Part shown: positions 8,883 to 18,317 of the stretch, in pieces | How positions within the stretch are numbered: the stretch's first letter is position 1 | Layout of the letters: every line of letters starts with the position of its first letter | Source: JADCCX01 sp031431475 | Lineage (GTDB): Bacteria > Pseudomonadota > Alphaproteobacteria > Rhizobiales > Beijerinckiaceae | DNA: 64,000 nt | Assembly: GCA_031431475.1 (NCBI GenBank) | Contig: JANPDL010000014.1 | Location: 61,080 to 125,079 of the forward strand | Direction: 5' to 3' | Translations under genes and position numbers: made by a program | Notes under the pieces: generated by a model | Told to the model about the DNA's origin: nothing | What the model saw: the letters and a program-made list of their open reading frames with translations, nothing else | Database searches by the model: none

Positions 8883-10691
8883 ATGCCGTTTTCGGGAGGT
8901 TTCACCGCCCGCATCGCGCTGGGCAGAGTGGCTGGAATGGATCCGCAAACACAGTCAATGGGTACCGCAGCGTCTATTAGCGATTCGCTGACTGCGATTC
9001 CCGCGATCCAGATTGATCCGCGCGCGATTCTCTCCTCTATCGGAGAGGCAGTCTATGACTGGGATATCGGCACGGACACGCTGTCATGGAGTGGCAATGC
9101 CGTCGAGCTGTTCGGTGTCACAGAGATGGAACGCCTTGCAACAGGCGAGGCCTTCAACAAGCTAATGGACCCCATCAGCCCGACTACGCGCGCCGAGGCG
9201 ATCCTGTTGTGCGATGGAAAGGATATGGGTGGCGGCGTGCCCTACCGGCTCACTGTCGCCATCCAGAATGGTCGCGGTCCTCTTCTCTGGTTCGACGATA
9301 CCGGGCGCTGGTTCGCGGGCGCTGATGGTCGCCCCGCAGCGGCCCATGGTGTGGTACGCCGTGTCGAGGGACCCAGCGAAGCCGAACGGCGCGGGATTGC
9401 TTCAAGCAAATTTGACGAGTTGACCGGTGGCCTGTTGCGCACCCCTTTCATCCGGCTGATGACGGATGACCTGGCGAAGGCGCGGGAAAAGACCAAATCC
9501 TCGGTTTTCTTGCTGATCAGCATCAACGATCTGACCTTCGTGAACACGAATTATGGTTTTGAGGCTGCCGACGAGGTAATCGCGGGCGTCTCGGGACGAA
9601 TCCGTGGAGCCATCCGGGGCAAGGATCGTTTCATGCGGTTCTCGGGCACCAAACTTGGTGTCTTTCTCCCGGTGTTCAATGGTGACGATCCGCAGGAAGC
9701 CGCAGGGCGATTGCGTGCCGCTGTCTCGGGCGAACCGATCCGCACCACCGCTGGCCCCATCGCTGTCAGCCTTCAGATCGGAGCCGCGATCTCATCGCCC
9801 AGGGATGGTGCCGAGCCCATCACGCTGCTCCGTCATGCAGAAGAAGCGCTGACCGAGGCCCGCTTGACCACAAGCCTGGATTTTGTCGCGTACCGCGCCG
9901 ATGTCTCAAAGGACGAGGCGCGCCGTAGAAATCTCTCCGCTTCGGAGGACGTGATCCGAGCCTTGAATGAACGCCGCGTCATCATGGCGCTGGAACCGGT
10001 GCTGTGTGCCAAAACGCGTGTCCTGCAATTTCACGAGGCCCTTGTGCGGGTTCGGGCGGAGGATGGAACGCTGATGGGCGCAAATGCGATCATTCCGGCT
10101 GCCGAGCGCTTCGGACTGATCAAATACGTCGATGCCCGCGTACTGGAACTGGCGGTCGAGTGGCTGGTTGCTCACCCGATGCAACGCCTCTCTGTCAATG
10201 TTTCGATGCGTACTGCTGTGACCGAGGAATGGATGGAGGGGCTTGCGGCCCATGTCGCTCGTCATGCCGGTATGGCGGACCGTCTCATCATCGAGATCAC
10301 CGAGACAGCGGCGATGGCGGATATCGATGCGACAGCGCTTATCGTGCAGACCATCCGCGCACTCGGCGTTCGGGTCGCGATCGACGACTTCGGCTCCGGC
10401 CACACATCGTTCCGCAGCCTGCGCGCGCTGCCCGTCGATATCCTGAAGATTGACGGCGTCTTCATCCAGAATCTGGCGCGCTCGACCGATGACCGGTTCT
10501 TCGTCCGCACGCTGATGGACCTCGCGGGGCATCTGGGCGTGCAGACCGTGGCGGAATGGGTGCAGGACGAGGAAACCGCGCAGATGCTGTCGGACTGGGG
10601 CGTGACGTTCCTGCAGGGCGAGTTCTGCGGTCTTGCGAGCGTCAACGGAGAAACCACGCCGCATGATGAGCCTTTGCTCAAGGTGGGTTGA
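8883..10691 (+). CDS. EAL-domain c-di-GMP phosphodiesterase with degenerate GGDEF domain
   Basis: The 602-residue protein has an N-terminal PAS-like sensor region (about 45-150, AVYDWDIGTDTLSWSGNAVELFGV), a GGDEF-fold domain (about 175-320), and a C-terminal EAL domain (about 350-590). In the GGDEF domain the signature is replaced by RFSGTKLGV, so cyclase activity is not expected. The EAL domain keeps the catalytic set: HEALVRV, NVSM, EITET, DDFGSGHTSF, LKIDG, the Glu in TVAEWVQ (usually AEGVE), and the Gln in LQGE. It is therefore likely to hydrolyse c-di-GMP. No membrane helix is visible, so it should act in the cytoplasm. An alternative start is the ATG at 8937. It is monocistronic and ends at a bidirectional terminator. 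Confidence 0.88.
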   Translation: MPFSGGFTARIALGRVAGMDPQTQSMGTAASISDSLTAIPAIQIDPRAILSSIGEAVYDWDIGTDTLSWSGNAVELFGVTEMERLATGEAFNKLMDPISPTTRAEAILLCDGKDMGGGVPYRLTVAIQNGRGPLLWFDDTGRWFAGADGRPAAAHGVVRRVEGPSEAERRGIASSKFDELTGGLLRTPFIRLMTDDLAKAREKTKSSVFLLISINDLTFVNTNYGFEAADEVIAGVSGRIRGAIRGKDRFMRFSGTKLGVFLPVFNGDDPQEAAGRLRAAVSGEPIRTTAGPIAVSLQIGAAISSPRDGAEPITLLRHAEEALTEARLTTSLDFVAYRADVSKDEARRRNLSASEDVIRALNERRVIMALEPVLCAKTRVLQFHEALVRVRAEDGTLMGANAIIPAAERFGLIKYVDARVLELAVEWLVAHPMQRLSVNVSMRTAVTEEWMEGLAAHVARHAGMADRLIIEITETAAMADIDATALIVQTIRALGVRVAIDDFGSGHTSFRSLRALPVDILKIDGVFIQNLARSTDDRFFVRTLMDLAGHLGVQTVAEWVQDEETAQMLSDWGVTFLQGEFCGLASVNGETTPHDEPLLKVG

Positions 10692-10700
10692 GCCCATAAA

Positions 10701-10726
10701 AAAAGCCCCGGTTTTCCGGGGCTTTT
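10701..10726. terminator. Bidirectional terminator between EAL gene and BI-1 gene
   Basis: The stem is AAAAGCCCCGG/CCGGGGCTTTT with a TTTT loop. A run of A on the left and T on the right lets it end transcripts from both converging genes. Confidence 0.92.
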
Positions 10727-10748
10727 CCGTATCAGAGAATGGTTTCAA

Positions 10749-11561
10749 TCACTCTTTGTTGCCGAAGAGCGACAGCAACATCTGGAACATGTTGATGAAG
10801 TTCAGGTACAGCGACAGCGCGCCACTGACAGCAGCTTTACCGGCCATCGTCGCGTCACCCGCCACGTAGTAGTACTCTTCCTTCAGGCGCTGCGTATCGT
10901 AGGCCGTGAGGCCTGCGAAGATCAGTACGCCAATCACGTTGATGGCGAACTGCAGGGCAGGGGCCTTCATGAAGATCTGCACTACGCTGGCGATGATCAG
11001 CCCAAGCAGGCCCATCATCAGGAACTTGCCCATGCCGGACAAATCCTTCTTCGTGGTGTAACCCACGAGGCTCAGCCCCGCAAAAGAAGCCGCTGTGATG
11101 AAGAAAACCTGGCCGACCGAGCCGAGCTTGTAGATCAGGAAGATCGAGCCCATGGACAGGCCCATGACAGCCGCAAAGGCCCAGAAGGTACCCAAAACTG
11201 CCGTGTAGCTCATGCGGTCAAATCGCCATGACAGGACGAGAATGAAGGCCAGCGGGGCCAGCATGATCACCCACTTGAGCGGGCTGGTGTAGAGCAGTGC
11301 GCCAAAGGCCGTGAGATAGCGGCTTTCGCCGCCAAGACGCATGGCAGCACCCTGTGCATTACGTGCAGCAGAGCCGACATCACCGGTCATCGCCATCATG
11401 GCAACACCGATCGCGATCAGCGCCGTGATGGCAAGGCCGATCGACATGTGGTTGTAGATGCCCAGCATGTAGGACCGGAGGCCCTGATCAATGGCGAGTG
11501 GCTGGGTGCCAGCAACGCCGGAGCCGGGCTGGCTGTAGGCATTGGGTTCATAGTTAGACAT
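10749..11561 (-). CDS. Bax inhibitor-1 / YccA family membrane protein
   Basis: The 270-residue polytopic membrane protein belongs to the BI-1 (TMBIM) family. It has a short hydrophilic N-terminus and seven hydrophobic segments, for example HMSIGLAITALIAIGVAMMAM, WVIMLAPLAFILVLSW, LGTFWAFAAVMGLSMGSIFLIY, VFFITAASFAGLSLVGYTTKKDL and FLMMGLLGLIIASVVQIF. The conserved late motif GLTAYDTQRLKE contains the acidic residue implicated in pH-dependent calcium leak in BI-1 homologues. It is an inner-membrane protein; some bacterial relatives interact with the FtsH protease. The ATG at 11561 follows a good site (AAGGAGAGG). It is monocistronic and converges on the EAL gene. Confidence 0.92.
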   Translation of the reverse strand: MSNYEPNAYSQPGSGVAGTQPLAIDQGLRSYMLGIYNHMSIGLAITALIAIGVAMMAMTGDVGSAARNAQGAAMRLGGESRYLTAFGALLYTSPLKWVIMLAPLAFILVLSWRFDRMSYTAVLGTFWAFAAVMGLSMGSIFLIYKLGSVGQVFFITAASFAGLSLVGYTTKKDLSGMGKFLMMGLLGLIIASVVQIFMKAPALQFAINVIGVLIFAGLTAYDTQRLKEEYYYVAGDATMAGKAAVSGALSLYLNFINMFQMLLSLFGNKE

Positions 11562-11767
11562 AGGAAAACCTCTCCTTGGCCGCTAGGGCCGTTTTTCCAG
11601 ACATCTCGGATAATTCACACCGATTGCGGCAGAATATGGGGCATGTCCTAAAATTTAACAAGAGGGCACCATGCGGATAGCGTTAAGGTCGCAGCTTTGC
11701 CCTAAATAACACAAGTAACGAACGTATAATAATAGCCGCCGGGGTTCGCATCGCAAGAGATTAGACT

Positions 11768-14317
11768 CTAGAGTTCGCGTAAGTATGGCGCAGGTTTCTG
11801 GCCAAGGATACGCCACGTTCCCACCAGTCCAAGTATAACAGTGACAAGAAGTGCAACTGTAATCGACGTTGCTGCAACTGACCAATCCATCGCGAAGGGC
11901 AAGCGCATGACACTCGTGATAATGCCATAGGACGCCGCAATTCCAGCGATCAGGCCAAAGACAGCCGTGATCAAGCCGAGGATTCCGTATTCCATCAGAT
12001 AGGCCAGAAACAATTGTCTGCGGGTCGCGCCCAGCGTTTTCATGACAACGGCATCCTTGATTCGCGCAGCGCGGCCGGACGCAAGCGCGCCTGCCAGCAC
12101 CAGTATGCTCGATATCAGTGCCACGCCGCTGGCCCCGCGCATTGCGGTTGTCAGCTGCCCCACCAGTTCGCTCGCGGCTTGCAGCACATCACGGACCCTG
12201 ACAGAGGACACCGCCGGGAAAGCCAGCGCCACGTCGCGCGCCAGTTTCGCCTCGCGCGCACTGTCTGGCGCCTGACCAAAAGACAATGTCGCGAGATGTG
12301 TGTGTGGCGCACCTGCAAAAGTATTGGGCGAAAACACCATCACGAAATTGATGCCGACGGTGCGCCATTCTACCTGCCGTATGCTGGCCAACTGCGTCGT
12401 GATATTGCGTCCAAGCACGTTTACTGTGATCTCGTCGCCGACCTTGAGAGCCAGCCCATCGGCAATGTCGCGGGTCATCGAGACAAGCGGTCTACCGCGA
12501 TAGTTTTCAGGCCACCATTCGCCGCTTATCACCCGGCTGTTGGTAGGAACCTTATCTGAATAGGTAATGCCCCGGTCGCCCTCCAGCACCCACGCTGCAT
12601 TCTCGCCCGCCCTGTAGGATTCCGCCGGTGTGCCTTTGATCGCAACGATGCGCCCGCGCATCATCGGCACGCGATCTATCGACACGTCCTTGCCATTGGC
12701 TTTCAGGAATTCATCAAAGCGTGCGGTTTCGGTATTGGGGATATCCAGGAAAAAGAAGCTCGGCGCCTTTTCAGGCAGCGTAGCGGTCAGTGCATTGCGC
12801 AGGTTGGTGTCGACCAGCCCCAACGCTACCAGAAGCGTCAATCCGAGTCCGAGCGACAGTGTTACCGACGGTGTCAGCGCACCCGGCCTGTGGATGTTGG
12901 CGAGCGCAAGCCGTGCTTCTGCCCGTCTTGGCCTGGGCATCCGGCGAGCAACGATCATCACGCCAAGGCCGACAAGACGCAGCAATATGAACGCCACCGC
13001 TGCTGATGCAACGTAGATCATGGCAATGCGCCGATCCCATGAAAACAGGATTGCCAGCATCACCAGCGCCGCCACAGCAAAGATGGTGAGCACAATATAG
13101 CGCAGGCGCGGCCAGCGGCTGTCGTGATCAATGGCATCGCGGAACAGGCCCGAGACCGGAACATCATGCGCGCGTCCCAACGGCCAGACCGAGAAGGCAA
13201 GCGCGGTTAGCAAGCCATAGGCAATACCCCGGAAGAGTTCAGATGGATAAACCGACAATGTGAGCGGCAGCGGCAGCAGATGGCCAAAGAGCGATATCAG
13301 GATCGGCGGGATTGCGGATCCCGCTGCCAGACCGATCAGCGAGCCCGCCAGCGCGAGCACGAGTACTTCTGTCAGCGTCAGCGCGAAGACAAATCCACCC
13401 GTGGCACCAAGGCTCTTGAGCGTGGCGAGATCAGGCCGCTTGCGATCCACAAAGCCCTGCGTGGCATTGGCGACACCCACACCGCCCACCATGAGCGCGG
13501 TCAGACCGATCAGTGTCAGGAATTGCGTGAAGCGGTCGATCTGCCGCGAAAACTGCGGCGAGGCATTCATGCGACTGCGCACATCCCAACCGGCCTCGGG
13601 AAATTTTACCTTGGCTTCTGCGAGCACTGTTTGAACGGCGCTTTCTTCCGCAGTGCCTGGCAATGTGATCCGATAGCTCCAGCGCACAAGGCTGCCCGGC
13701 TGCAACAGGCCTGAAGCCCGCAATCCAGCTTCCGAAAGCAAAAGACGCGGGCCAAAGCCAACCCCGCCCGCGAGTTTGTCTGGTTCGCTGATCAGTTCGG
13801 CCCGCAGCGCAAAGCGCCGCTCGCCCACGGTCACGATATCACCCGCCTTGAGATTGAGCCGCGCGAACAGCAGCGGATCTGCAACCGCACCGAACACGCC
13901 GTCACGCTCGGCCAGAAGATCATTGATGGGCTGATCAGGCGAAAGCACTGCCTTGCCATGCATTGGCCAGGCGCTATCGACCGATTTGCCCTCGACCAGC
14001 ACCGAATTGCCATCCGCCGCCCTGACCATAGCGCGCAGATATGCCACGGGTGTCACTTGCCCCTTTGCGTCGAGCCACAGGCGCTCGTCCAGGGTCGCCT
14101 CGCGTTGCAGCGTCACGAAAGCGGCATCGGCGCCCAGGATCACACGGCCTTCACGTGCCAAACTGTCAGTCAGACCACGTGAAACGGCGGCGACTGTCGT
14201 GATTGCCGCAACACCGATGGCGATGCAGGCGATGAAGATACCGAAGCCCCGGATGCCGCCGCGCAGGTCGCGGAAGGCAAAATGGAGGATCAGGCTGATG
14301 CTGCGGGTCAGGGACAT
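11768..14317 (-). CDS. FtsX-family ABC transporter permease (YbbP-like)
   Basis: The 849-residue permease is the membrane half of the YbbAP-type exporter. It has an N-terminal membrane helix (FGIFIACIAIGVAAITTVAAVSRG) and a large MacB-like periplasmic domain. A first FtsX helix group lies around residues 255-380, a central pair near 425-480, a second periplasmic region, and a last FtsX group near 720-840 (SGVALISSILVLAGALASGRAARIKDAVVMKTLGATRRQLFLAYLMEY). This duplicated FtsX layout is typical of YbbP. The ATG at 14317 lies 2 nt after the ATPase stop, so both are one operon. The substrate is not known; YbbAP with TesA has been linked to removal of hydrophobic compounds from the inner membrane. 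Confidence 0.9.
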   Translation of the reverse strand: MSLTRSISLILHFAFRDLRGGIRGFGIFIACIAIGVAAITTVAAVSRGLTDSLAREGRVILGADAAFVTLQREATLDERLWLDAKGQVTPVAYLRAMVRAADGNSVLVEGKSVDSAWPMHGKAVLSPDQPINDLLAERDGVFGAVADPLLFARLNLKAGDIVTVGERRFALRAELISEPDKLAGGVGFGPRLLLSEAGLRASGLLQPGSLVRWSYRITLPGTAEESAVQTVLAEAKVKFPEAGWDVRSRMNASPQFSRQIDRFTQFLTLIGLTALMVGGVGVANATQGFVDRKRPDLATLKSLGATGGFVFALTLTEVLVLALAGSLIGLAAGSAIPPILISLFGHLLPLPLTLSVYPSELFRGIAYGLLTALAFSVWPLGRAHDVPVSGLFRDAIDHDSRWPRLRYIVLTIFAVAALVMLAILFSWDRRIAMIYVASAAVAFILLRLVGLGVMIVARRMPRPRRAEARLALANIHRPGALTPSVTLSLGLGLTLLVALGLVDTNLRNALTATLPEKAPSFFFLDIPNTETARFDEFLKANGKDVSIDRVPMMRGRIVAIKGTPAESYRAGENAAWVLEGDRGITYSDKVPTNSRVISGEWWPENYRGRPLVSMTRDIADGLALKVGDEITVNVLGRNITTQLASIRQVEWRTVGINFVMVFSPNTFAGAPHTHLATLSFGQAPDSAREAKLARDVALAFPAVSSVRVRDVLQAASELVGQLTTAMRGASGVALISSILVLAGALASGRAARIKDAVVMKTLGATRRQLFLAYLMEYGILGLITAVFGLIAGIAASYGIITSVMRLPFAMDWSVAATSITVALLVTVILGLVGTWRILGQKPAPYLREL

Positions 14318-14319
14318 GA

Positions 14320-15018
14320 TCAGGCCGCCACGCTGTCCGTTTCGATCAGACCAGAGCGGATTCGCACCATCCGGTCGCATTTGCGGGCCAGATTCAGATC
14401 ATGTGTCACCAGCACCAGCGTCGCGCCGCGCTCGTTCTTCAGTTTGAACATGAGATCGACGATCTGGCCACCGGTCGCTTCATCCAGATTGCCCGTAGGT
14501 TCGTCGGCGACAAGAATCGCCGGATCGGGTGCCAGCGCCCGCGCCAGTGCCACGCGCTGCTGCTCACCGCCGGAGAGTTGGCCGGGATAATGCGAGAGAC
14601 GATGGCCGAGGCCCACGGATTCAAGTTCTTTTCGCGCGCGGTCAAACGCATCGTCAATGCCGCCCAGTTCCAGCGGCACCGCAACGTTCTCCAGCGCGGT
14701 CATGGTGGGGATGAGGTGAAACGACTGGAACACGATGCCGATCCGGCGGCCGCGGAAGCGCGCGAGGCCATCCTCGTTCAATCCACTCAGATCCTGCCCA
14801 TCAATCACAACGCGGCCCTCGTCGGCGCGCTCAAGACCCGCCAGCGTCATCAGCAGTGTGGATTTGCCGGAGCCTGATGGTCCCACCAGACCGACGGCCT
14901 CACCTTTTGCAATCGCGACGTTGATCCCCTTCAGGATATGCACCCGCGAGGGGCCATGACCGAGGCTTAGGTGGACATTCTCCAGCACGATGGCGGGATG
15001 GCTGGTGCGATCAAGCAT
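14320..15018 (-). CDS. ABC transporter ATP-binding protein (YbbA/LolD-like)
   Basis: This is the nucleotide-binding partner of the adjacent FtsX-type permease. The product is about 232 aa and contains Walker A (GPSGSGKSTLLM, near residue 44), the Q-loop (FQSFHLIPTMTALENVAVPL), the signature LSGGEQQRVALARALA, Walker B (ILVADEPTGNLDEATG) and the switch His (LVTHDLNLA). The MacB/LolD subgroup is indicated by DEPTGNLD and by its partner. Start choice is uncertain: ATG 15018 fits the family N-terminus (MLDRTSHPAIVLENVHLSLG), but ATG 15054 is also in frame. The promoter region overlaps the divergent esterase gene's 5' end; this tesA / ybbA-ybbP arrangement is conserved as far as E. coli. Confidence 0.92.
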   Translation of the reverse strand: MLDRTSHPAIVLENVHLSLGHGPSRVHILKGINVAIAKGEAVGLVGPSGSGKSTLLMTLAGLERADEGRVVIDGQDLSGLNEDGLARFRGRRIGIVFQSFHLIPTMTALENVAVPLELGGIDDAFDRARKELESVGLGHRLSHYPGQLSGGEQQRVALARALAPDPAILVADEPTGNLDEATGGQIVDLMFKLKNERGATLVLVTHDLNLARKCDRMVRIRSGLIETDSVAA

Positions 15019-15113
15019 GAAGGAACTTTGCCGAAGGAGTTGAGAAGCGAACATGGCTTTGTACGCGAATGCGCACTTGCGAAACAGCATACTGTGTCCG
15101 AGATAAGACCCGC

Positions 15114-15779
15114 ATGAACAATTTCAAACCAACCCGGCGCTTTTGCCTCACCTTTTCGGGCCTCATGGTCGCCAATTCCTTTGCGTTGCCAGCTTGGGCG
15201 CAATCCCAAACCGCGAAACCATTCCGTATCGCGGCTTTCGGTGATAGCCTATCCGCAGGCTACAACCTTCCAGCGCGCGCCGGGTTTCCCGCTGTGCTGG
15301 AACGCGTACTCAAGACCAATGGCCTCAATGTCACCGTCGAGAATGCTGCCGTCTCCGGCGATACCACAACGGCAGGCAAGGATCGGCTTGACTGGTCCAT
15401 CACCGACGGAACAGACCTTGTGATCGTCGAGCTTGGTGCCAATGACGCCTTGCGCGGCATCGATCCAAAGATCGCGGAAGCCGCGCTGGACACGATCCTG
15501 ACCCGCCTGAAAGAGCGCAAGATGGCGATTCTCCTCGCCGGTATGCTTGCGCCGCCCAACAACGGCCCGGATTACACGAGAGATTTCAATGGCATGTACG
15601 GGCGTCTGGCGGAAAAGCATGGCGTTCCGCTCTATCCGTTCTTTCTTGACGGAGTGGCGGGCAACCCCCGCCTGAACATGCCCGACGGCATTCATCCCAC
15701 GGCTGAAGGTGTCGAGGAAATCGTGAAGCGCATTGCGCCTACGGTCGAAGCGGCGGTGAAAAAGCTTTCCGCCCGCTAA
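15114..15779 (+). CDS. tesA: Arylesterase / TesA-like GDSL lipase, exported
   Basis: This SGNH-fold esterase or lysophospholipase of the TesA group acts in the periplasm. The product is about 221 aa with an N-terminal export signal (RRFCLTFSGLMVANSFALPAWAQ, cleavage expected after AWA). The twin Arg before the hydrophobic core also allows Tat export. Block I is AAFGDSLSAGYNL with the nucleophile Ser. Block II Gly is in the AAVSGDTT region, block III Asn is in LGANDALRG, and block V is DGIHPTAEG with catalytic Asp and His. The ATG at 15114 gives a complete signal peptide. It is divergent from the YbbA/YbbP-type transporter genes, which supports a shared role in handling lipids or toxic esters. 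Confidence 0.9.
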   Translation: MNNFKPTRRFCLTFSGLMVANSFALPAWAQSQTAKPFRIAAFGDSLSAGYNLPARAGFPAVLERVLKTNGLNVTVENAAVSGDTTTAGKDRLDWSITDGTDLVIVELGANDALRGIDPKIAEAALDTILTRLKERKMAILLAGMLAPPNNGPDYTRDFNGMYGRLAEKHGVPLYPFFLDGVAGNPRLNMPDGIHPTAEGVEEIVKRIAPTVEAAVKKLSAR

Positions 15780-15826
15780 GTCGCGCGCTATCAACCCGAA
15801 ACTCTCCCCCCTTCCCGGACATCCCC

Positions 15827-16873
15827 ATGAAATACCGTAAACTCGGACGCACTGACCTTGATGTCAGCCTCATCTGCCTTGGCACCATGACCTGGGGGCA
15901 GCAGAACACGGAAGCCGAGGGCCACGAGCAGATGGATTATGCGCTCGATCAGGGCGTAAATTTCTGGGACACGGCGGAAATGTACTCGATCCCGCCGACG
16001 CGGGAGACACAGGGGTCCACCGAGCGGATCATCGGCACTTGGTTCAAGACGCGTGGCAAGCGCGACAAGGTCATTCTGGCCTCGAAAGTTTCGGGCAAGT
16101 CGGATTTCGATTGGCTGCGCGTAGGCGGCATGAAGGCGCGGCCTGACAAGGCGCAGATCAATTACGCGATCGATCAGAGCCTGAAGCGGCTGCAGACGGA
16201 CTACATCGATCTCTACCAGTTGCACTGGCCTGCGCGGACCATAGCATGGGGCTCCAATCCTACTGTGTTTGAGAACGTGAAGTCCCACGACGAGGTTGCG
16301 ATCGAGGAAACGCTTGAAGCCTTCGACGGCCTCGTCAAGGCCGGCAAGGTGCGCCATGTCGGCCTCTCCAACGAGAGTGCCTGGGGTACGATGACCTTTC
16401 TGAGGCACTCCGAGATGCGGGGCCTCGTGCGGGTCGTGAGCGTGCAGAACGCCTACAGCCTCATCAACCGCACCAATGAAACTGCGATGGCGGAAGTTTT
16501 CATGCGCGAAGATATCGGGCTGCTCGCCTATTCGCCGCTGGCGCAGGGGTTTCTCAGCGGCAAGTATCTGGATGGAGCGCGCCCTGCCGGGTCACGCACA
16601 ACGCTGTTTGACCGCGGGCAGCGCTACCAGAAGCCGGGCGCCGAAGAGGCGATCCGGGCCTATGTCGCACTGGCGAAGGAATTCGGCCTCGATCCGGCCC
16701 AGATGGCGCTCGCTTTCGTCAATACGCGACCATTTCTCGGTTCCAACATCATTGGTGCGACGAAGATGGAGCAACTGAAGACAGATATCGCCTCCATCAA
16801 TGTCGCGATGCCGCCGGAGCTGGAAGCGCGCATCAACGCGATTCATCAGGTGCATATGAACCCTGCACCTTGA
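15827..16873 (+). CDS. Aldo/keto reductase (Tas-like)
   Basis: This NADP(H)-dependent oxidoreductase of the aldo/keto reductase superfamily has a (beta/alpha)8 barrel and 348 residues. The catalytic tetrad is visible as Asp and Tyr in FWDTAEMYS, Lys in VILASKVSG and His in LYQLHWP. The dinucleotide-binding end is present as SPLAQGFLSGKY and as SNIIGATKMEQLKTDI. Its length and the TAEMYSIPPTRETQGSTERIIGTW segment resemble E. coli Tas. The substrate is unknown. It is separated from the esterase gene by 47 nt on the same strand and converges on the GST gene. Confidence 0.92.
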   Translation: MKYRKLGRTDLDVSLICLGTMTWGQQNTEAEGHEQMDYALDQGVNFWDTAEMYSIPPTRETQGSTERIIGTWFKTRGKRDKVILASKVSGKSDFDWLRVGGMKARPDKAQINYAIDQSLKRLQTDYIDLYQLHWPARTIAWGSNPTVFENVKSHDEVAIEETLEAFDGLVKAGKVRHVGLSNESAWGTMTFLRHSEMRGLVRVVSVQNAYSLINRTNETAMAEVFMREDIGLLAYSPLAQGFLSGKYLDGARPAGSRTTLFDRGQRYQKPGAEEAIRAYVALAKEFGLDPAQMALAFVNTRPFLGSNIIGATKMEQLKTDIASINVAMPPELEARINAIHQVHMNPAP

Positions 16874-16907
16874 GCGGCAGCCAAAAGGCCGCCGCCACCA
16901 GGATCAT

Positions 16908-17578
16908 TCAGGACTTGATATGCTTGAACAGTTGGGCGCGCGCATCGGCGTCCATTTCCGCCTTGAAGGTATGGCGGTCTTTCAGCGTTTCGGCGCGAAT
17001 AGCTGCCGGTCGCGCGCTGATCTCGTCCTTGAGGCGCTTTACATTCGGGAACTTGTCCCAAACCGTATCTCCCATGACGAAGGGAGCCGCCCGTAGCCAG
17101 CCCCACAATGTCATGTCGACGAAGCTGTATTTGCCGCCCGCCATGTAGGCGTGTTTTGCCAGATGCGCGTCGAGTACACCATAATGACGTTCCGCCTCGT
17201 ATTGATAGCGGTCGATGGCATAGGCGATTTTCTCCGGTGCAAAGTGTTTGAAATGCACGGCCTGCCCGGAGAAGGGTCCCACGCCCGTGGCAATGAACAT
17301 GAGCCACGACAGAGCCTCACCACGCGCTGAAGGCGCAGGAAGGAACTGGCCGGTCTTTTCGGCGAGATACAGCATGATCGCATTGGAATCGAAGACAGTC
17401 GTCTCACCGTCGACGATTACTGGCAGCTTGCCATTGGGGTTGATTGCGGTGAAGGCAGGTTTGTGCTGCTCGCCTTGGCGGGTGTCCACAGGGATTGCCT
17501 GATAGGGCGTGCCGGTCTCCTCGAGCAGCAAAGCCACCTTCATCGGGTTGGGTGCGAGGCGTAATAGAACTTGATCAT
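16908..17578 (-). pseudogene. Glutathione S-transferase family gene with N-terminal frameshift
   Basis: The main open frame (16908-17543, 211 aa, starting MKVALLLEETGTPYQ) is a GST of the YfcG/GstA kind, with INPNGKLPVIVDG and DSNAIMLYLAEKTGQFLP. It lacks the first beta strand. That strand is encoded immediately upstream in another frame: an ATG at 17578, 7 nt after an AAGGAG site, reads MIKFYYASHPTR and stops at a TGA overlapping the internal ATG. In the main frame the codons just before MKV read LAPNP, the residues expected between strand 1 and MKV. One missing base between about 17553 and 17561 explains both. The options are a mutation, a sequencing error, or translational restart at the overlap (ATGA). 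The catalytic N-terminal residues would be lost if the shift is real. Confidence 0.75.
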
Positions 17579-17878
17579 AGGTTCACTCCTTCTTCCTAAC
17601 CTGTCGTGTGGTGGCGTGTGAAGTGCAAGTCGCCCGTCAGGGCCGTCGCATCACGTTAACTTGAGCAAAGCCTATCCTTGGAAAAGTGTGTTGCTCATTC
17701 GCCACGGATGCGGGACAAACCAACGTCGTCACGATCCCGACACGATGCTTTCATATTGAAATCGTTAACTGGTCTTCACTAATCTCGTCTAAGGGCGTCG
17801 CGAGCGGGACCTCGCCGCGCTTTTGAGCAGAGGAACTGAACCGCCGGATAACCCGGCAAAGAGGGAATCAAGCCACTG
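17579..17878. other. Divergent intergenic region, GST gene / rsfS
   Basis: These 300 nt separate the GST start from rsfS. They contain the GST ribosome site (AAGGAG, minus strand, near 17586-17591) and should hold promoters for both directions. I see no convincing -35/-10 pair, RNA gene or repeat. Confidence 0.4.
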
Positions 17879-18295
17879 TTGAACGCTTCCCATGCTGAAA
17901 CGGCCCGATCTATGCCGTTTCCCCCGTCCGCCCTTCGCAGCGAAGCCGCCCGGACGGATGCCCTTCAGCTCATTATGGGTGTCCTTGACGACGCCAAGGC
18001 TGAAGACACAACCGCGATTGACCTCGCGGGCAAAACCTCGATAGCCGACCATATGGTCATCGCCTCCGGGCGCTCGGATCGTCATGTCGGTGCCATCGCC
18101 GAGCAGATCATCTCGCGTCTCAAGGACGAGGGATATGGCAACGCGAAGGTCGAGGGTATGCCGCTCTGTGAATGGGTGCTGATCGATGCGGGCGATATCA
18201 TCGTCCATATCTTCAAACCCGAGGTCCGTAACTTCTACAATCTCGAGAAGATGTGGAGCGGCGACCGCCCCGAAGAGGAGAAGACCCGCCGCTGA
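17879..18295 (+). CDS. rsfS: Ribosomal silencing factor RsfS (Iojap family)
   Basis: RsfS binds L14 on the 50S subunit and blocks subunit joining during starvation. The 138-residue reading (or 127 from the ATG at 17912) contains the DUF143 core: LDDAKAEDTTAIDLAGKTSIADHMVIASGRSDRHVGAIAEQI, then VEGMPLCEWVLIDAGDIIVHIFKPEVRNFYNLEKMWSGD. All conserved positions I know are present. The start is either TTG 17879 or ATG 17912; neither has a strong ribosome site. rlmH follows after 22 nt, the usual order in Alphaproteobacteria. The genes often found upstream (nadD, proA) are not here. Confidence 0.93.
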   Translation: MNASHAETARSMPFPPSALRSEAARTDALQLIMGVLDDAKAEDTTAIDLAGKTSIADHMVIASGRSDRHVGAIAEQIISRLKDEGYGNAKVEGMPLCEWVLIDAGDIIVHIFKPEVRNFYNLEKMWSGDRPEEEKTRR

Positions 18296-18317
18296 AGCGG
18301 GTTCTTTCCTGAGAGAC

